64,000 nucleotides of DNA from Flavobacteriales bacterium (GTDB lineage Bacteria; Bacteroidota; Bacteroidia; Flavobacteriales_F; PHOS-HE28): contig JACJZI010000004.1 in the NCBI GenBank assembly GCA_020635655.1, positions 596,066 through 660,065 on the forward strand, read 5' to 3'. Positions 17,409 to 26,584 of the stretch are shown here, in pieces. Numbering within the stretch: position 1 is the first letter of the stretch; the number at the start of each line of letters is the position of its first letter. The position numbers and the translations under genes are program-made. The notes below the pieces were generated by a model. The model saw only the letters and a program-made list of their open reading frames with translations. It was not told the origin of the DNA and did no database searches.

Positions 17409-20400
17409 ATGCATATCCGATCCATTCCCCGGTCGATCCGGGACCTGAACCTGATCCTCTTGGGGATCCTCCCGCTGTCCATTCTCGCCCAGACCGGACC
17501 GACCGGCCAGGTGGCTGCACGCATCCTTGCCCGGGAAGCCAGTGGCGCTGCATTCGGGCCGGTGGCGCTGTTCACCCCCTCCTCCCCCACCTCGACCTCG
17601 ATCACGCGCGATGCGCTCGTGCACGTGGTGGTGGAGCGCGCCGCGATCATGGACCTGGACACAGTGGCCACCATGGGTCTTCTGACCAGCAGACCGGAAC
17701 GCATACGCCTGTCCGTTCCCACACCGGATGGAGGGATCGACCTGCTGTTGCAACAGGCGGACATCTTCCAGGATGGCTTCTCCGTGGTGGTCGCCAGCAC
17801 CGGAGCGGCGGCAGCGATGGACCGCGGCCTCCACTACCGGGGCATCATCGCCGGGCGGCCCAACAGCCTGGTAGCCATCAGCATCTTCCGGAACGAGGTG
17901 ATGGGCTTCGTCAGCGATCGGGATGGCAACCACATCCTCGGCCGCATCAAGGGACACCACGGCCAGCATATCTACTACGCGGAGCAGGATATGATCGATC
18001 CGCCTGTGATGACCTGTGCCACGCCGGAGGATGCGGGGACCTATGACCCGCAAATGCTGGAGTTGCAGGGATCCAACAGGACGGCGAACTGCGTGGGCAT
18101 CTACTGGGAGGTCAACTATGATGTGTACCAGGACAAGGGCAGCCTGGTGAACACCTCCAACTACGTTACGGGGCTTTTCAATCAAAGCGCCACGATCTAC
18201 GACAACGACGGGATCTCCGTGCAGCTCGCGCAACTGTACGTATGGGACATGACCAGTCCCTACACCGCCACGTCCACGAGCGCGCTCCTGGGCCAGTTCC
18301 AGAGCTACCGCAACAGTTTCACCGGGGACCTGGGCAACCTGCTGGGGTATGCCGGCGGCGGCGGGATCGCCGCGGGTTTCAGTGGTCTGTGCGCGAGCAA
18401 CCTGGATAATTCGCAGTGCTACAGCGGCATCAGTGGCAGCTACAACGTGGTGCCGACCTACAGCTGGAGCGCGATGGTGGTGACCCATGAACAAGGACAT
18501 CTGCTCGGCTCGCGCCACACGCATGCCTGCGTCTGGAACGGCAACAACACCGCGATCGACGGTTGTGGCCCGGCGCACGGATACGGATACGAGGGAAGTT
18601 GCAGCGGAGCGCCGATCCCCTCATCGGGTGGCACGATCATGAGCTATTGCCACCTGGACGCGGTGGGGATCAATTTCAACAACGGCTTCGGCCCCCAACC
18701 CACCGCGCTCATCATCAACGACATCAACGCGGCTTCATGCCTGAGCGCGTGCGTGGTCGGATGCGGCGTGCCGGACTTTCTCAGCGCCACCTTCATCGCC
18801 GACGTCTCGGCGACCGTCAACTGGGGCACGGTGATCGGTGCCCTCTCCTACAACCTTCAATGGAAGCCATCGAATTCCGGAACATGGAACAGTGTGACCG
18901 GGATCTCGGGCTCGAGCTACGGGCTGACGGGACTGACCGTGGGGGTGACCTATGACTACCGTGTCCAGACCGTATGCACGGGGGCCACCTCCGCATACAG
19001 CGCCACCGCCCAGTTCACCACCCAGGCCTGTACCCAGGTCCTGCTCGACCTCGTGCTGGACGAATGGGGATCAGAGACCACCTGGAGCATCACAAGCCCC
19101 GGCGGCGGCACCACCTATGCCAGTGGAGGACCCTATGACGATCAGTCCAGTGCGGGTGAATACGCCCAACCCACGATCCCCATCTGTCTGCCCGATGGAT
19201 GCTACGAACTGCAGGTGAACGACAGCTACGGGGACGGCATGTGGAGCGGTTCCGGAAATGGGCATTACACCCTGACCACTGCGGGCGGCACAGTGCTGGC
19301 CCGGGGAGGCAACATGGTCCACCAGACGATCACGACGTTCTGTCTGCCCCACGCGTGCACTTCCACCCTCCCCTATTCCGAATCGTTCGACAATGATCTT
19401 GGTGGCTGGTTGTTGGACGCGGCAAATGTGGACCTGCAATGGCTCCAGTACGATGCCCCCACTCCGAGTACCAGCACCGGCCCGGACGCGGACCACACGA
19501 GCGGATCGGGCCAGTACCTGTATTGCGAGGCCAGTTCACCCAACTATCCGTCGAAGACCGCGATCCTCACCAGTCCCTGTTTCGACCTGAGCAGCTACAC
19601 GAACGTTTCCATGACGTTCTGGCGCCACATGTACGGTGCCGACATGGGCACGTTGAGCGTGGATGTACAGATGAACGATGGCCCGTGGACCAACGGTATC
19701 TGGACCTTGAGCGGCGACCAAGGCAACAACTGGGTGCAGGCCACGGTGGACCTCACCCCATACCTATCCGCGAACACACGGGTGCGGTTCCGCGGGATCA
19801 CGGGGAACAACTATGCGAGCGATATGGCGATCGATGATGTGGCGCTCACAGGCACCAGTGGTGTGAAGCTGGACGCCAAGCTCTGGCTGGAAGGCCCGTA
19901 CAATACCGGCACCTTGCTGATGGATGACGGTGCGCGTGCGGCGGGACTGCTCCCGACCGCCGAGCCTTACTCCGCCATGGGCTACACGAACGCCGGAGGT
20001 GGGGGGGGTGAAACGACGACGACCGGGGTCCTCGGCGTCACCGGCAGCAATGCGATCGTGGACTGGGTCCGGCTCGAACTGCGTTCATCCAGTGATCCGA
20101 CGACGGTGCTGGCCACCCGGCAATGCCTGGTGCAGCGCGACGGGGATGTCGTGGATGTGGACGGCACTTCACCGGTGACCTTCTATGTGGCGGCCGGCAA
20201 CTATTATGTCGTCGCACGGCACCGGAACCATCTGGGCTGCATGACGGCGGCGACACGGGCCCTGAGCGCCGTGCCCACGACCGTGGACTTCCGCAGTTCG
20301 GGAACGGCCACCTATGGCACGAACGCGCGAAAGAACGTCAGCGGCGCCATGCTGCTCTGGGCGGGTGATGCCACCAGCAACGGTCAGATCAAATATGCGG

Positions 20401-20600
20401 GGTCCGGCAACGACCGCGATGCCATCCTGACCCGCATCGGCGGATCGGTGCCTACCAATGTGACCAATGGGTACTATCCCGAGGACGTGAACCTGAACGG
20501 CCAGGTGAAGTACGCCGGAGCACAGAACGACCGCGACCCCATCCTGGTGAACATCGGCGGTACGGTGCCCACGGCGGTGCGGACGGAACAGCTGCCTTGA
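17409..20600 (+). CDS. Secreted multidomain metzincin metalloprotease (M12 reprolysin-like) with dockerin-like tail
   Basis: A 1063-residue exported protease. After a signal peptide (cleavage near ILAQ) comes a prodomain-like region (about 30-220), then the catalytic domain with zinc motif HEQGHLLGSRH (His about 360) and Met-turn TIMSYCH. Next are a fibronectin III-like domain (about 455-545), a cysteine-bounded beta domain (about 545-640, YELQVNDSYGDGMWSGSGNG), a MAM-like jelly roll (about 645-820) and a C-terminal domain. The last 80 residues hold two repeats (GDATSNGQIKYAGSGNDRDA and DVNLNGQVKYAGAQNDRDP) resembling calcium-binding dockerin loops and end in EQLP, in place of a standard T9SS type A domain. 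Confidence 0.88.
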   Translation: MHIRSIPRSIRDLNLILLGILPLSILAQTGPTGQVAARILAREASGAAFGPVALFTPSSPTSTSITRDALVHVVVERAAIMDLDTVATMGLLTSRPERIRLSVPTPDGGIDLLLQQADIFQDGFSVVVASTGAAAAMDRGLHYRGIIAGRPNSLVAISIFRNEVMGFVSDRDGNHILGRIKGHHGQHIYYAEQDMIDPPVMTCATPEDAGTYDPQMLELQGSNRTANCVGIYWEVNYDVYQDKGSLVNTSNYVTGLFNQSATIYDNDGISVQLAQLYVWDMTSPYTATSTSALLGQFQSYRNSFTGDLGNLLGYAGGGGIAAGFSGLCASNLDNSQCYSGISGSYNVVPTYSWSAMVVTHEQGHLLGSRHTHACVWNGNNTAIDGCGPAHGYGYEGSCSGAPIPSSGGTIMSYCHLDAVGINFNNGFGPQPTALIINDINAASCLSACVVGCGVPDFLSATFIADVSATVNWGTVIGALSYNLQWKPSNSGTWNSVTGISGSSYGLTGLTVGVTYDYRVQTVCTGATSAYSATAQFTTQACTQVLLDLVLDEWGSETTWSITSPGGGTTYASGGPYDDQSSAGEYAQPTIPICLPDGCYELQVNDSYGDGMWSGSGNGHYTLTTAGGTVLARGGNMVHQTITTFCLPHACTSTLPYSESFDNDLGGWLLDAANVDLQWLQYDAPTPSTSTGPDADHTSGSGQYLYCEASSPNYPSKTAILTSPCFDLSSYTNVSMTFWRHMYGADMGTLSVDVQMNDGPWTNGIWTLSGDQGNNWVQATVDLTPYLSANTRVRFRGITGNNYASDMAIDDVALTGTSGVKLDAKLWLEGPYNTGTLLMDDGARAAGLLPTAEPYSAMGYTNAGGGGGETTTTGVLGVTGSNAIVDWVRLELRSSSDPTTVLATRQCLVQRDGDVVDVDGTSPVTFYVAAGNYYVVARHRNHLGCMTAATRALSAVPTTVDFRSSGTATYGTNARKNVSGAMLLWAGDATSNGQIKYAGSGNDRDAILTRIGGSVPTNVTNGYYPEDVNLNGQVKYAGAQNDRDPILVNIGGTVPTAVRTEQLP

Positions 20601-20613
20601 TCGGGGGCTCGAC

Positions 20614-22308
20614 TTACCCCCGCACCAGTTTCCGGTACTTGATCCGGTGCGGCACGATATCGCCGCCCAGGCGCTTCTTCCGGTTCTCCTCGTAGTCGGT
20701 GAAGCCGCCTTCGAACCAATAGACCTGGCTGTCGCCCTCGAAGGCAAGGATATGCGTGCAGACACGATCGAGGAACCAGCGGTCGTGGCTGATGATCACC
20801 GCGCAGCCGGAGTAGTCCTGGATGGCCTCCTCCAACGCCCGTAGGGTGTTCACATCGAGGTCGTTCGTCGGTTCGTCCAGCAGCAGCACGTTGCTGCCCT
20901 GTTTGAGGGTCATCGCCAGGTGCAGCCGGTTGCGCTCGCCGCCGGAGAGCACGCCCACCTTTTTGCCCTGATCGGGTCCGGTGAAGTTGAACCGCGCGAG
21001 GTAGGCCCGGCTGTTCACCTGCGTGCCGCCGATGGTCATTGCCTCGGCACCGTTGCTCACCACCTCGTACACGGACTTGTCAGGGGCGAGGTCCTTGTGC
21101 GCTTGATCGACGTAGGCGATCTGCACGGTGTCGCCGATGGTGATCGTGCCGCTGTCGGGCTGCTCCGCGCCCATGACCATGCGGAAGAGCGTGGTCTTGC
21201 CCGCGCCGTTCGGACCGATGATGCCCACGATGCCTGCGGGCGGTAGCGAGAACGTCAGGCCGTCGATCAGCAGACGATCGCCGAAGCCCTTCGACACGTC
21301 CTTGAACTCGATCACCTTGTCGCCCAGACGGGGTCCGTTGGGGATGAAGATCTCCAGCTTGGCCTCCTTCTCCTTCACCGTCTCACCCTGCATCTTCTCG
21401 TAGTTCTGCAGGCGGGCCTTGCTCTTGCTGCGGCGCGCACCGGGGTTGCTGCGCACCCATTCCAGCTCCTGCTTCAGCACCCGCTGGCGTTTGCTCTCGG
21501 TCTTCTCCTCCTGGGCCATGCGGGCGGTCTTCTGCTCCAGCCAGTTGGTGTAGTTGCCCTTGAAGGGGATGCCCTCGCCCCGGTCCAGTTCCAGGATCCA
21601 GCCGGCCACGTTGTCCAGGAAATAGCGGTCGTGCGTGATGGCGATCACGGTGCCCTCGTACTGCTGCAGGTGCAACTCCAGCCAGGCCACGCTCTCGGCG
21701 TCGAGATGGTTGGTCGGTTCGTCCAGCAGCAGGATGTCCGGCTGCTGCAGGAGCAGGCGGCAGAGGGCCACGCGGCGTCGTTCGCCCCCGCTGAGCACCT
21801 TGATCTTCGTATCGCCCTCCGGACAGCGCAGGGCGTCCATCGCCACCTCGAGCTTCTGGTCGATGTTCCACGCGTCGACCGCCTCGATCCGGTCCTGTAG
21901 CTCGCCCTGCCGCGCGATGAGCTTCTCCATCTTGTCTGGATCGTTCATCACCTCCTCGTCGGCGAACCTGTTGTTCACCTCCTCGAACTCCTTCAGCAGG
22001 TCCATGATGGGCTGCACGCCCTCGCGCACGATCTCGATCACCGTGCGTTCCTCATCAAGCACAGGTTCCTGCTCCAGGTGGCCGATGGTATACCCGGGGC
22101 TCAGGTGCACTTCCCCGTCGAAGTCCTTCTCCTTGCCCGCAATGATGCGCATGAGCGTGGACTTTCCGGCACCGTTCAGACCGAGCACGCCGATCTTGGC
22201 CCCGTAGTAGAAGCCGAGGTAGATATCGTTGAGGATCTTCTTTCCGGTGGGCAGGGTCTTGCCCACCTTCACCATGTTGAATATGATCTGGCGGCCTTCT
22301 TCGGACAT
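20614..22308 (-). CDS. ettA: Energy-dependent translational throttle protein EttA (ABC-F)
   Basis: A 564-residue soluble ABC-F ATPase that binds the ribosomal E site and gates entry into elongation according to ATP/ADP ratio. It has two ATPase cassettes: Walker A GLNGAGKST and GPNGAGKTT, signatures LSGGERRRVALCR and LSGGERNRLHLAM, Walker B LLLDEPTNHLD and LLLDEPTNDLD. A P-site tRNA interaction linker lies between (rich in Lys/Arg/Glu), and the family end RIKYRKLVRG is near-identical to other EttA proteins. The start at 22308 (MSEEGRQIIF) is chosen from the family N-terminus. Confidence 0.95.
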   Translation of the reverse strand: MSEEGRQIIFNMVKVGKTLPTGKKILNDIYLGFYYGAKIGVLGLNGAGKSTLMRIIAGKEKDFDGEVHLSPGYTIGHLEQEPVLDEERTVIEIVREGVQPIMDLLKEFEEVNNRFADEEVMNDPDKMEKLIARQGELQDRIEAVDAWNIDQKLEVAMDALRCPEGDTKIKVLSGGERRRVALCRLLLQQPDILLLDEPTNHLDAESVAWLELHLQQYEGTVIAITHDRYFLDNVAGWILELDRGEGIPFKGNYTNWLEQKTARMAQEEKTESKRQRVLKQELEWVRSNPGARRSKSKARLQNYEKMQGETVKEKEAKLEIFIPNGPRLGDKVIEFKDVSKGFGDRLLIDGLTFSLPPAGIVGIIGPNGAGKTTLFRMVMGAEQPDSGTITIGDTVQIAYVDQAHKDLAPDKSVYEVVSNGAEAMTIGGTQVNSRAYLARFNFTGPDQGKKVGVLSGGERNRLHLAMTLKQGSNVLLLDEPTNDLDVNTLRALEEAIQDYSGCAVIISHDRWFLDRVCTHILAFEGDSQVYWFEGGFTDYEENRKKRLGGDIVPHRIKYRKLVRG

Positions 22309-22367
22309 GACGGTATCGGTGATCGGGATGGTCGGGTTGTTCCCGGGCGGCGAAGGTAGCGCGATGA

Positions 22368-24188
22368 TCAGCGACGGTCGGACGGCGCGGACCAAGGGGA
22401 GAGGGGCCTGTCCACCAGGGCCGTGCGGCCACCGTGCATGCGCGCGGCATAGACCTCTGAACGTTTCCGGTCCTGGACCAGCTCGGGAGTGTCAAAGCTC
22501 TCAGGGAGCAGATCGTAGTGCCGCATGACGCTCTCGGGGGTCTGGTCATCCCCGGGGCTCACGACCACATAAAGCACGCTTCCTGGAACAGGCCCGTCGT
22601 ACATCGCGGCACGGGGCAGACCGAGGGCCTGGCAATAGAACTCCACGGGCGCCTCGTAGGGGAATTCGGCCAGCAGCCTATCCCCCTGGCGCAGGAGCGG
22701 CCGCAAATGCAACACGATCTCGCGGGCGTCCGGAAAGCGTTCCAACCTGTCCTGTATGCCCTTCATGCCAAGCCAACCCATTCCGGCCAGGACGATCAGG
22801 CTGGCGACCAGAGTGCGCGTTCGCTTCGCCAACTTCTTGAACGCCACTTCCTGGAGCAATTTCAGCAGATAGAACAAGGCGATGGCCGAACTCAGATGAA
22901 AGATGAACAGCGTGAAGCCCCAGACACGTGGCGGTGCCACCATGGACTGGATGACGACCATCGGCACGGTGCCCAACAGCGTGGCCAGGGCCAACAGACG
23001 GAACTTCGAAGAGATGTAGGCCGAATAGACCAGTCCGAGGAAGCCGACCAGGGAGACCCAGGTGGAGGCCGTGTCGTTGAAGTACGCCCAGAGCTCGAAG
23101 CTGCTCTCCTGGTGGGTGGCCAGGAAATGCTCCCAACTGTTGTCCCCCATGGTCGGATGGTAGAACAACTGCCCCAGGCCGTGCACGATGATCACCGGTG
23201 AATACAGGACGAAGGTGAGCAAGGCGAACAACATCATGGACATGACCAACCGGTACATCCGCTTGCTCAGCGAGGAGTCGTAGGTGAAGATCAAGTAGAA
23301 GACCAGCCAGATATACGTGGACAGGGAGATGTAGATCATGCTGGTGATGGTCCACATGCCCAGCGCATTGAAGACCGCCACGAGCAGCGCGCTCACGTTG
23401 TTGTTGGTCTTCACGAAATGCCTCCCCGCCATCCAGCCCATCACCATGAACATCCAGGTGAGGCTGTAACCGCGGGCGAGCGCGCTGTACTCGATCAACA
23501 CGCCGCTCGCCGCCACGAAACTCACCGCCAGCAGCGCGATGTAGCGGTTGAACATGGCCCGGGTGAACGCATAGAACAGGGGCATCACCGCGATGCCGGC
23601 CAGGAGGGCGGGCAGGCGCAGGGAGACCGTCCCGAGGCCGAGCACCGCGGTGCTCAGCTTCACCAATAGGGTGTGCAGGATATGGTTGTTCGGATAGGAA
23701 TAATCCGACAGGATCACCTGCACGGGACGGACCGCATAATAGACATATGTGAAGGCTTCGTCATAGATCACCGCCTTCCGGAGCATCACGATCCGAAGGA
23801 TCGCGCCCACGATGATCACGAGCAGGACGACCCGCTTGTGCGTGTTGGATGTGCGCTTGGACAGGTCACCGATCCCCTTGGAAAGGTCGGCGCGAAAGCT
23901 TGCCCATCCGCCCCCCTCCGCACGGAAGGAGGAGAACGTCAGCACGCGCCGGCCCGCCACTGCGATGCCCAGGGCCATCGCCGCCAGAAGACGGGCGGCC
24001 CAACGCAGGTTCGCCAGCACCCGCGCATGAAAGGCCGGGTCGTAGGTCTCCACCTCATGATCGGGCGCCAGGCCGTCCAGGTAGGCCCGCACCGGCGTGA
24101 AGGCCAGGCGGGACAGCCACCACGCCAACACAGCCAGCAATGCCGGTACAAGGATCATCAGGGACCACATCAGGGCGGCTCTCCGCAT
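22368..24188 (-). CDS. GT-C type membrane glycosyltransferase (GT39/ArnT-like)
   Basis: A 606-residue protein with about a dozen hydrophobic helices. After a membrane segment (about 120-135) comes YDEAFTYVYY, the Asp-Glu pair expected in the first periplasmic loop of GT39/ArnT-like enzymes, followed by SYPNNHILHTLLVK. Such enzymes move sugars from undecaprenyl-phosphate carriers to lipids or proteins at the periplasmic face. The acceptor is unknown. The C-terminal soluble tail (about 520-606) is periplasmic-like. The start at 24188 is set by TACTTTTG ending 3 nt upstream. Its stop lies just beyond the ettA start region. Confidence 0.78.
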   Translation of the reverse strand: MRRAALMWSLMILVPALLAVLAWWLSRLAFTPVRAYLDGLAPDHEVETYDPAFHARVLANLRWAARLLAAMALGIAVAGRRVLTFSSFRAEGGGWASFRADLSKGIGDLSKRTSNTHKRVVLLVIIVGAILRIVMLRKAVIYDEAFTYVYYAVRPVQVILSDYSYPNNHILHTLLVKLSTAVLGLGTVSLRLPALLAGIAVMPLFYAFTRAMFNRYIALLAVSFVAASGVLIEYSALARGYSLTWMFMVMGWMAGRHFVKTNNNVSALLVAVFNALGMWTITSMIYISLSTYIWLVFYLIFTYDSSLSKRMYRLVMSMMLFALLTFVLYSPVIIVHGLGQLFYHPTMGDNSWEHFLATHQESSFELWAYFNDTASTWVSLVGFLGLVYSAYISSKFRLLALATLLGTVPMVVIQSMVAPPRVWGFTLFIFHLSSAIALFYLLKLLQEVAFKKLAKRTRTLVASLIVLAGMGWLGMKGIQDRLERFPDAREIVLHLRPLLRQGDRLLAEFPYEAPVEFYCQALGLPRAAMYDGPVPGSVLYVVVSPGDDQTPESVMRHYDLLPESFDTPELVQDRKRSEVYAARMHGGRTALVDRPLSPWSAPSDRR

Positions 24189-24191
24189 GGC

Positions 24192-24199
24192 CAAAAGTA
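24192..24199 (-). promoter_or_regulatory. -7 promoter element TACTTTTG (minus strand)
   Basis: A perfect TAnnTTTG match 3 nt before the ATG of the GT-C gene, implying a leaderless transcript. Confidence 0.6.
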
Positions 24200-24272
24200 G
24201 AGCGGAAGCCCAACCCAGGGAAGCTGGACCCTTGGACCGTCCGGCCTTGGGGAACGCCGCTCGTCACAAAAA

Positions 24273-24293
24273 GTACTTTGTATTGCATAGTAC
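24273..24293. promoter_or_regulatory. Palindromic operator GTACT-N11-AGTAC, probable PadR site
   Basis: Perfect 5-bp arms GTACT (24273-24277) and AGTAC (24289-24293) lie 14-34 bp upstream of the -7 box at 24307-24314, in the -33 region of the PadR-PspC operon. PadR repressors bind spaced palindromes and commonly autoregulate, so this is the likely operator. The link is inferred from position. Confidence 0.5.
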
Positions 24294-24306
24294 CAACCCA
24301 TACCTA

Positions 24307-24314
24307 TATCTTTG
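24307..24314 (+). promoter_or_regulatory. -7 promoter element TATCTTTG of the PadR-PspC operon
   Basis: A perfect TAnnTTTG match, giving a leader of about 55 nt before the PadR ATG at 24374. Confidence 0.6.
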
Positions 24315-24373
24315 CGTCGAAAGGGACCGGTCGCAGGGTGCGCACTGCCACCGCCGGCCCGAACGAGAAGAAC

Positions 24374-24712
24374 ATGAAGGTCGAGAACACCAAAGCGCAG
24401 ATGCGGAAGGGGGTCCTGGAGTACTGCATCCTGTCCATCCTGGCACAGGGCGAGCAATACCCCTCGGACATCATCACCCGGCTGAAGGAGGCGAAGCTGA
24501 TCGTGGTGGAGGGTACCCTCTACCCGCTGCTCACCCGCCTGAAGGACGCCGGGCTGCTGGCCTACCGCTGGGAGGAATCGCGAAGCGGTCCTCCGCGCAA
24601 ATATTACCGGCTGACCACGCTCGGCGACAAATTCCTCACCGAGCTGGACCAGACCTGGGACGAACTGTCCACCGCCGTGAAAAAGACCACCCGCAGGAAC
24701 GCACAACGATGA
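24374..24712 (+). CDS. PadR family transcriptional regulator
   Basis: A 112-residue winged-helix regulator consisting of one PadR domain. Landmarks are MRKGVLEYCILSILAQGEQY at the N-terminus, the recognition region LIVVEGTLYPLLTRLKDAGL and the wing SRSGPPRKYYRLTTLGDKFL. PadR proteins are mostly repressors released by small molecules or envelope signals. The start at 24374 gives the canonical length. Its stop overlaps the next ATG (ATGA), and a palindrome sits in the promoter, so it probably represses its own operon. Confidence 0.92.
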   Translation: MKVENTKAQMRKGVLEYCILSILAQGEQYPSDIITRLKEAKLIVVEGTLYPLLTRLKDAGLLAYRWEESRSGPPRKYYRLTTLGDKFLTELDQTWDELSTAVKKTTRRNAQR

Positions 24713-26487
24713 AAAAGACATTGACCGCCAACATCAGTGGTACGGTGTTCCATATCGAGGAGGATGCCTACGAGGAACTGAACCGTTACCTGAACAACAT
24801 CCGCGCGCAGTTCGGCGGAAGCGATGGTCGGGATGAGATCATGACCGACATCGAATCGCGCATCGCCGAGCTCTTCACCGAACGGCTCGCCGGCCGCCAG
24901 GTGGTCACCATCGACGACGTGCACCACGTGATCGAGGTGATGGGCCAGCCCGAGGATTACGTGGCCGCCGACCCCGACAGTGAAGGCACCTCTGCCGGAC
25001 CGCAGCCCAACTGGACCTGGGGTGGCCAGCGCCACCGCCGGCTCTTCCGCGACCCCGACGACAAATGGGTCGGCGGTGTGCTCAGCGGCATCGCGGCCTA
25101 TTTCGGCGTGGACCCGCTCGTGCTGCGCCTCATCTACATCATTCTGTTGCTCGTGGGTGTGGGCTGGTTGATCTACGTGATCCTCTGGGCCGTGATACCG
25201 CTGGCCGGGACCACCGCGGAGAAGTTGGAAATGCGCGGTGAGCCCGTCAACGTGGACAACCTGAAACGGATGTTCGAGGAAGGGGCCGACCGTTTTCAAA
25301 AAGGCGCCACGACGATGGCCCAGGAAGCGCGCGAAGCGGGACGTAGGTACGTCCCCCGTGCGCGTCGCGGCGCCGATGAGCTCTTTGGTTTCCTGGGTGA
25401 GTCCTTCCGCCTGGTCCTGATGGCGGTCGGCAAACTGCTCGGCGTGGTCTTCCTCCTGATCGGTGCCGCACTGACCATCGCCCTCATCGTGTTGTTCCTG
25501 GGCAAGGCCGGGCTGATCTGGCACGGCACGGGCCTGGCCGACACCGCCATGCTCAAGCAACTGGCACTGCTGTTCTTCAATACACCGGCGCAGTTCACCA
25601 TGACCTGGGCGGGACTGTTGGTGCTGGTGCTGGTCCCGGTGATCGGCCTGCTGTACGGCGGGATCGCCTTGCTCTTCGGTGCCAGGGCACCCAAGTGGTT
25701 CGGGCTGTCGATGGCCCCGATCTGGATCGCCGCGATCGTGCTGCTCTCCGTGGTGGCCATCCAGATGGCCAGCGAGTTCGGCAGCCGCGATTCGCGCCGA
25801 AGCGAACTTCAGCTGGTGCAACCGCCCGGCCATACGCTGGTGCTCGACAGCATGCACGATCCGCATTTCGAGGTCGGCCGCGAACATTCCAACGACGACC
25901 CGTCCCTGATCCAGGTCGACAATGGCGTCGCCTATGTGGGTTGGACCCGGGTGGACGTGCAACGCAGTCCGGACACGCTCTTCCACCTCATCGCGGAAAG
26001 GGAGGCCTATGGTCCGGGCGCCAAGATGGCCGGACAGCGCCTCGCGAACATCCAATATGCATATGCACAATCGGATAGCACGCTCCGGATCGCGCCGTAC
26101 TACAGTTTCCCGCAGGAGGACAAGTTCCGGGGGCAGGAGGTCACCTTCACCCTGCAGGTGCCGGTGGGACGCTCCGTTCACTTCGCCAACAACGCGGTGA
26201 CCCTCATCGATGACATCGACAATGTGACCAACACCTGGGACCGCGACATGATCGGCCGCACGTGGACGATGACGCGGGAGGGATTGCGCTTGAACGGAAG
26301 CGACGATGCGCCAGCGCCGGAAGGGGACGCACGAACGGACGCGGCAGCGGCCGGTCATGTCATGGCCGCCGTGGTCTTCCCCGGCATCCCGCCTAAGAAG
26401 AAGAAAGAGGAGAAAAAAAGTTCCGCGGAAGCCACCGCGTTGCTCACCTACCGCATGCCGGACCTCGTCGGCGCCCTGTTCCACTGA
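24709..26487 (+). CDS. PspC domain-containing envelope stress protein
   Basis: A 592-residue membrane protein. Residues 1-90 are the Bacteroidota N-terminal domain seen before PspC (KKTLTANISGTVFHIEEDAY, then a helix pair ending VIEVMGQPEDY). Residues about 110-170 form the PspC domain (RDPDDKWVGGVLSGIAAYFG, then a membrane helix). Four more membrane segments follow (to about residue 350), and the C-terminal third is a periplasmic beta-rich region resembling putative auto-transporter adhesin head domains. It overlaps PadR by 4 bases. PspC proteins sense or relieve inner-membrane stress; a Lys-rich patch (PKKKKEEKKS) precedes the end. Confidence 0.88.
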   Translation: MKKTLTANISGTVFHIEEDAYEELNRYLNNIRAQFGGSDGRDEIMTDIESRIAELFTERLAGRQVVTIDDVHHVIEVMGQPEDYVAADPDSEGTSAGPQPNWTWGGQRHRRLFRDPDDKWVGGVLSGIAAYFGVDPLVLRLIYIILLLVGVGWLIYVILWAVIPLAGTTAEKLEMRGEPVNVDNLKRMFEEGADRFQKGATTMAQEAREAGRRYVPRARRGADELFGFLGESFRLVLMAVGKLLGVVFLLIGAALTIALIVLFLGKAGLIWHGTGLADTAMLKQLALLFFNTPAQFTMTWAGLLVLVLVPVIGLLYGGIALLFGARAPKWFGLSMAPIWIAAIVLLSVVAIQMASEFGSRDSRRSELQLVQPPGHTLVLDSMHDPHFEVGREHSNDDPSLIQVDNGVAYVGWTRVDVQRSPDTLFHLIAEREAYGPGAKMAGQRLANIQYAYAQSDSTLRIAPYYSFPQEDKFRGQEVTFTLQVPVGRSVHFANNAVTLIDDIDNVTNTWDRDMIGRTWTMTREGLRLNGSDDAPAPEGDARTDAAAAGHVMAAVVFPGIPPKKKKEEKKSSAEATALLTYRMPDLVGALFH

Positions 26488-26541
26488 GGCATCCGATCGT
26501 CCGCTCTGCGCAACAAGGGGTAGGAAAGGCCGGACGGTCCG

Positions 26542-26576
26542 GGTCCCGTGCATCACGCGCGGGACCTGTTGCTTTT
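26542..26576 (+). terminator. Rho-independent terminator after the PspC gene
   Basis: Stem GGTCCCG (26542-26548) pairs with CGGGACC (26560-26566), followed by TGTTGCTTTT. It lies 55 nt past the PspC stop. Confidence 0.55.
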
Positions 26577-26584
26577 ACGGGGCC

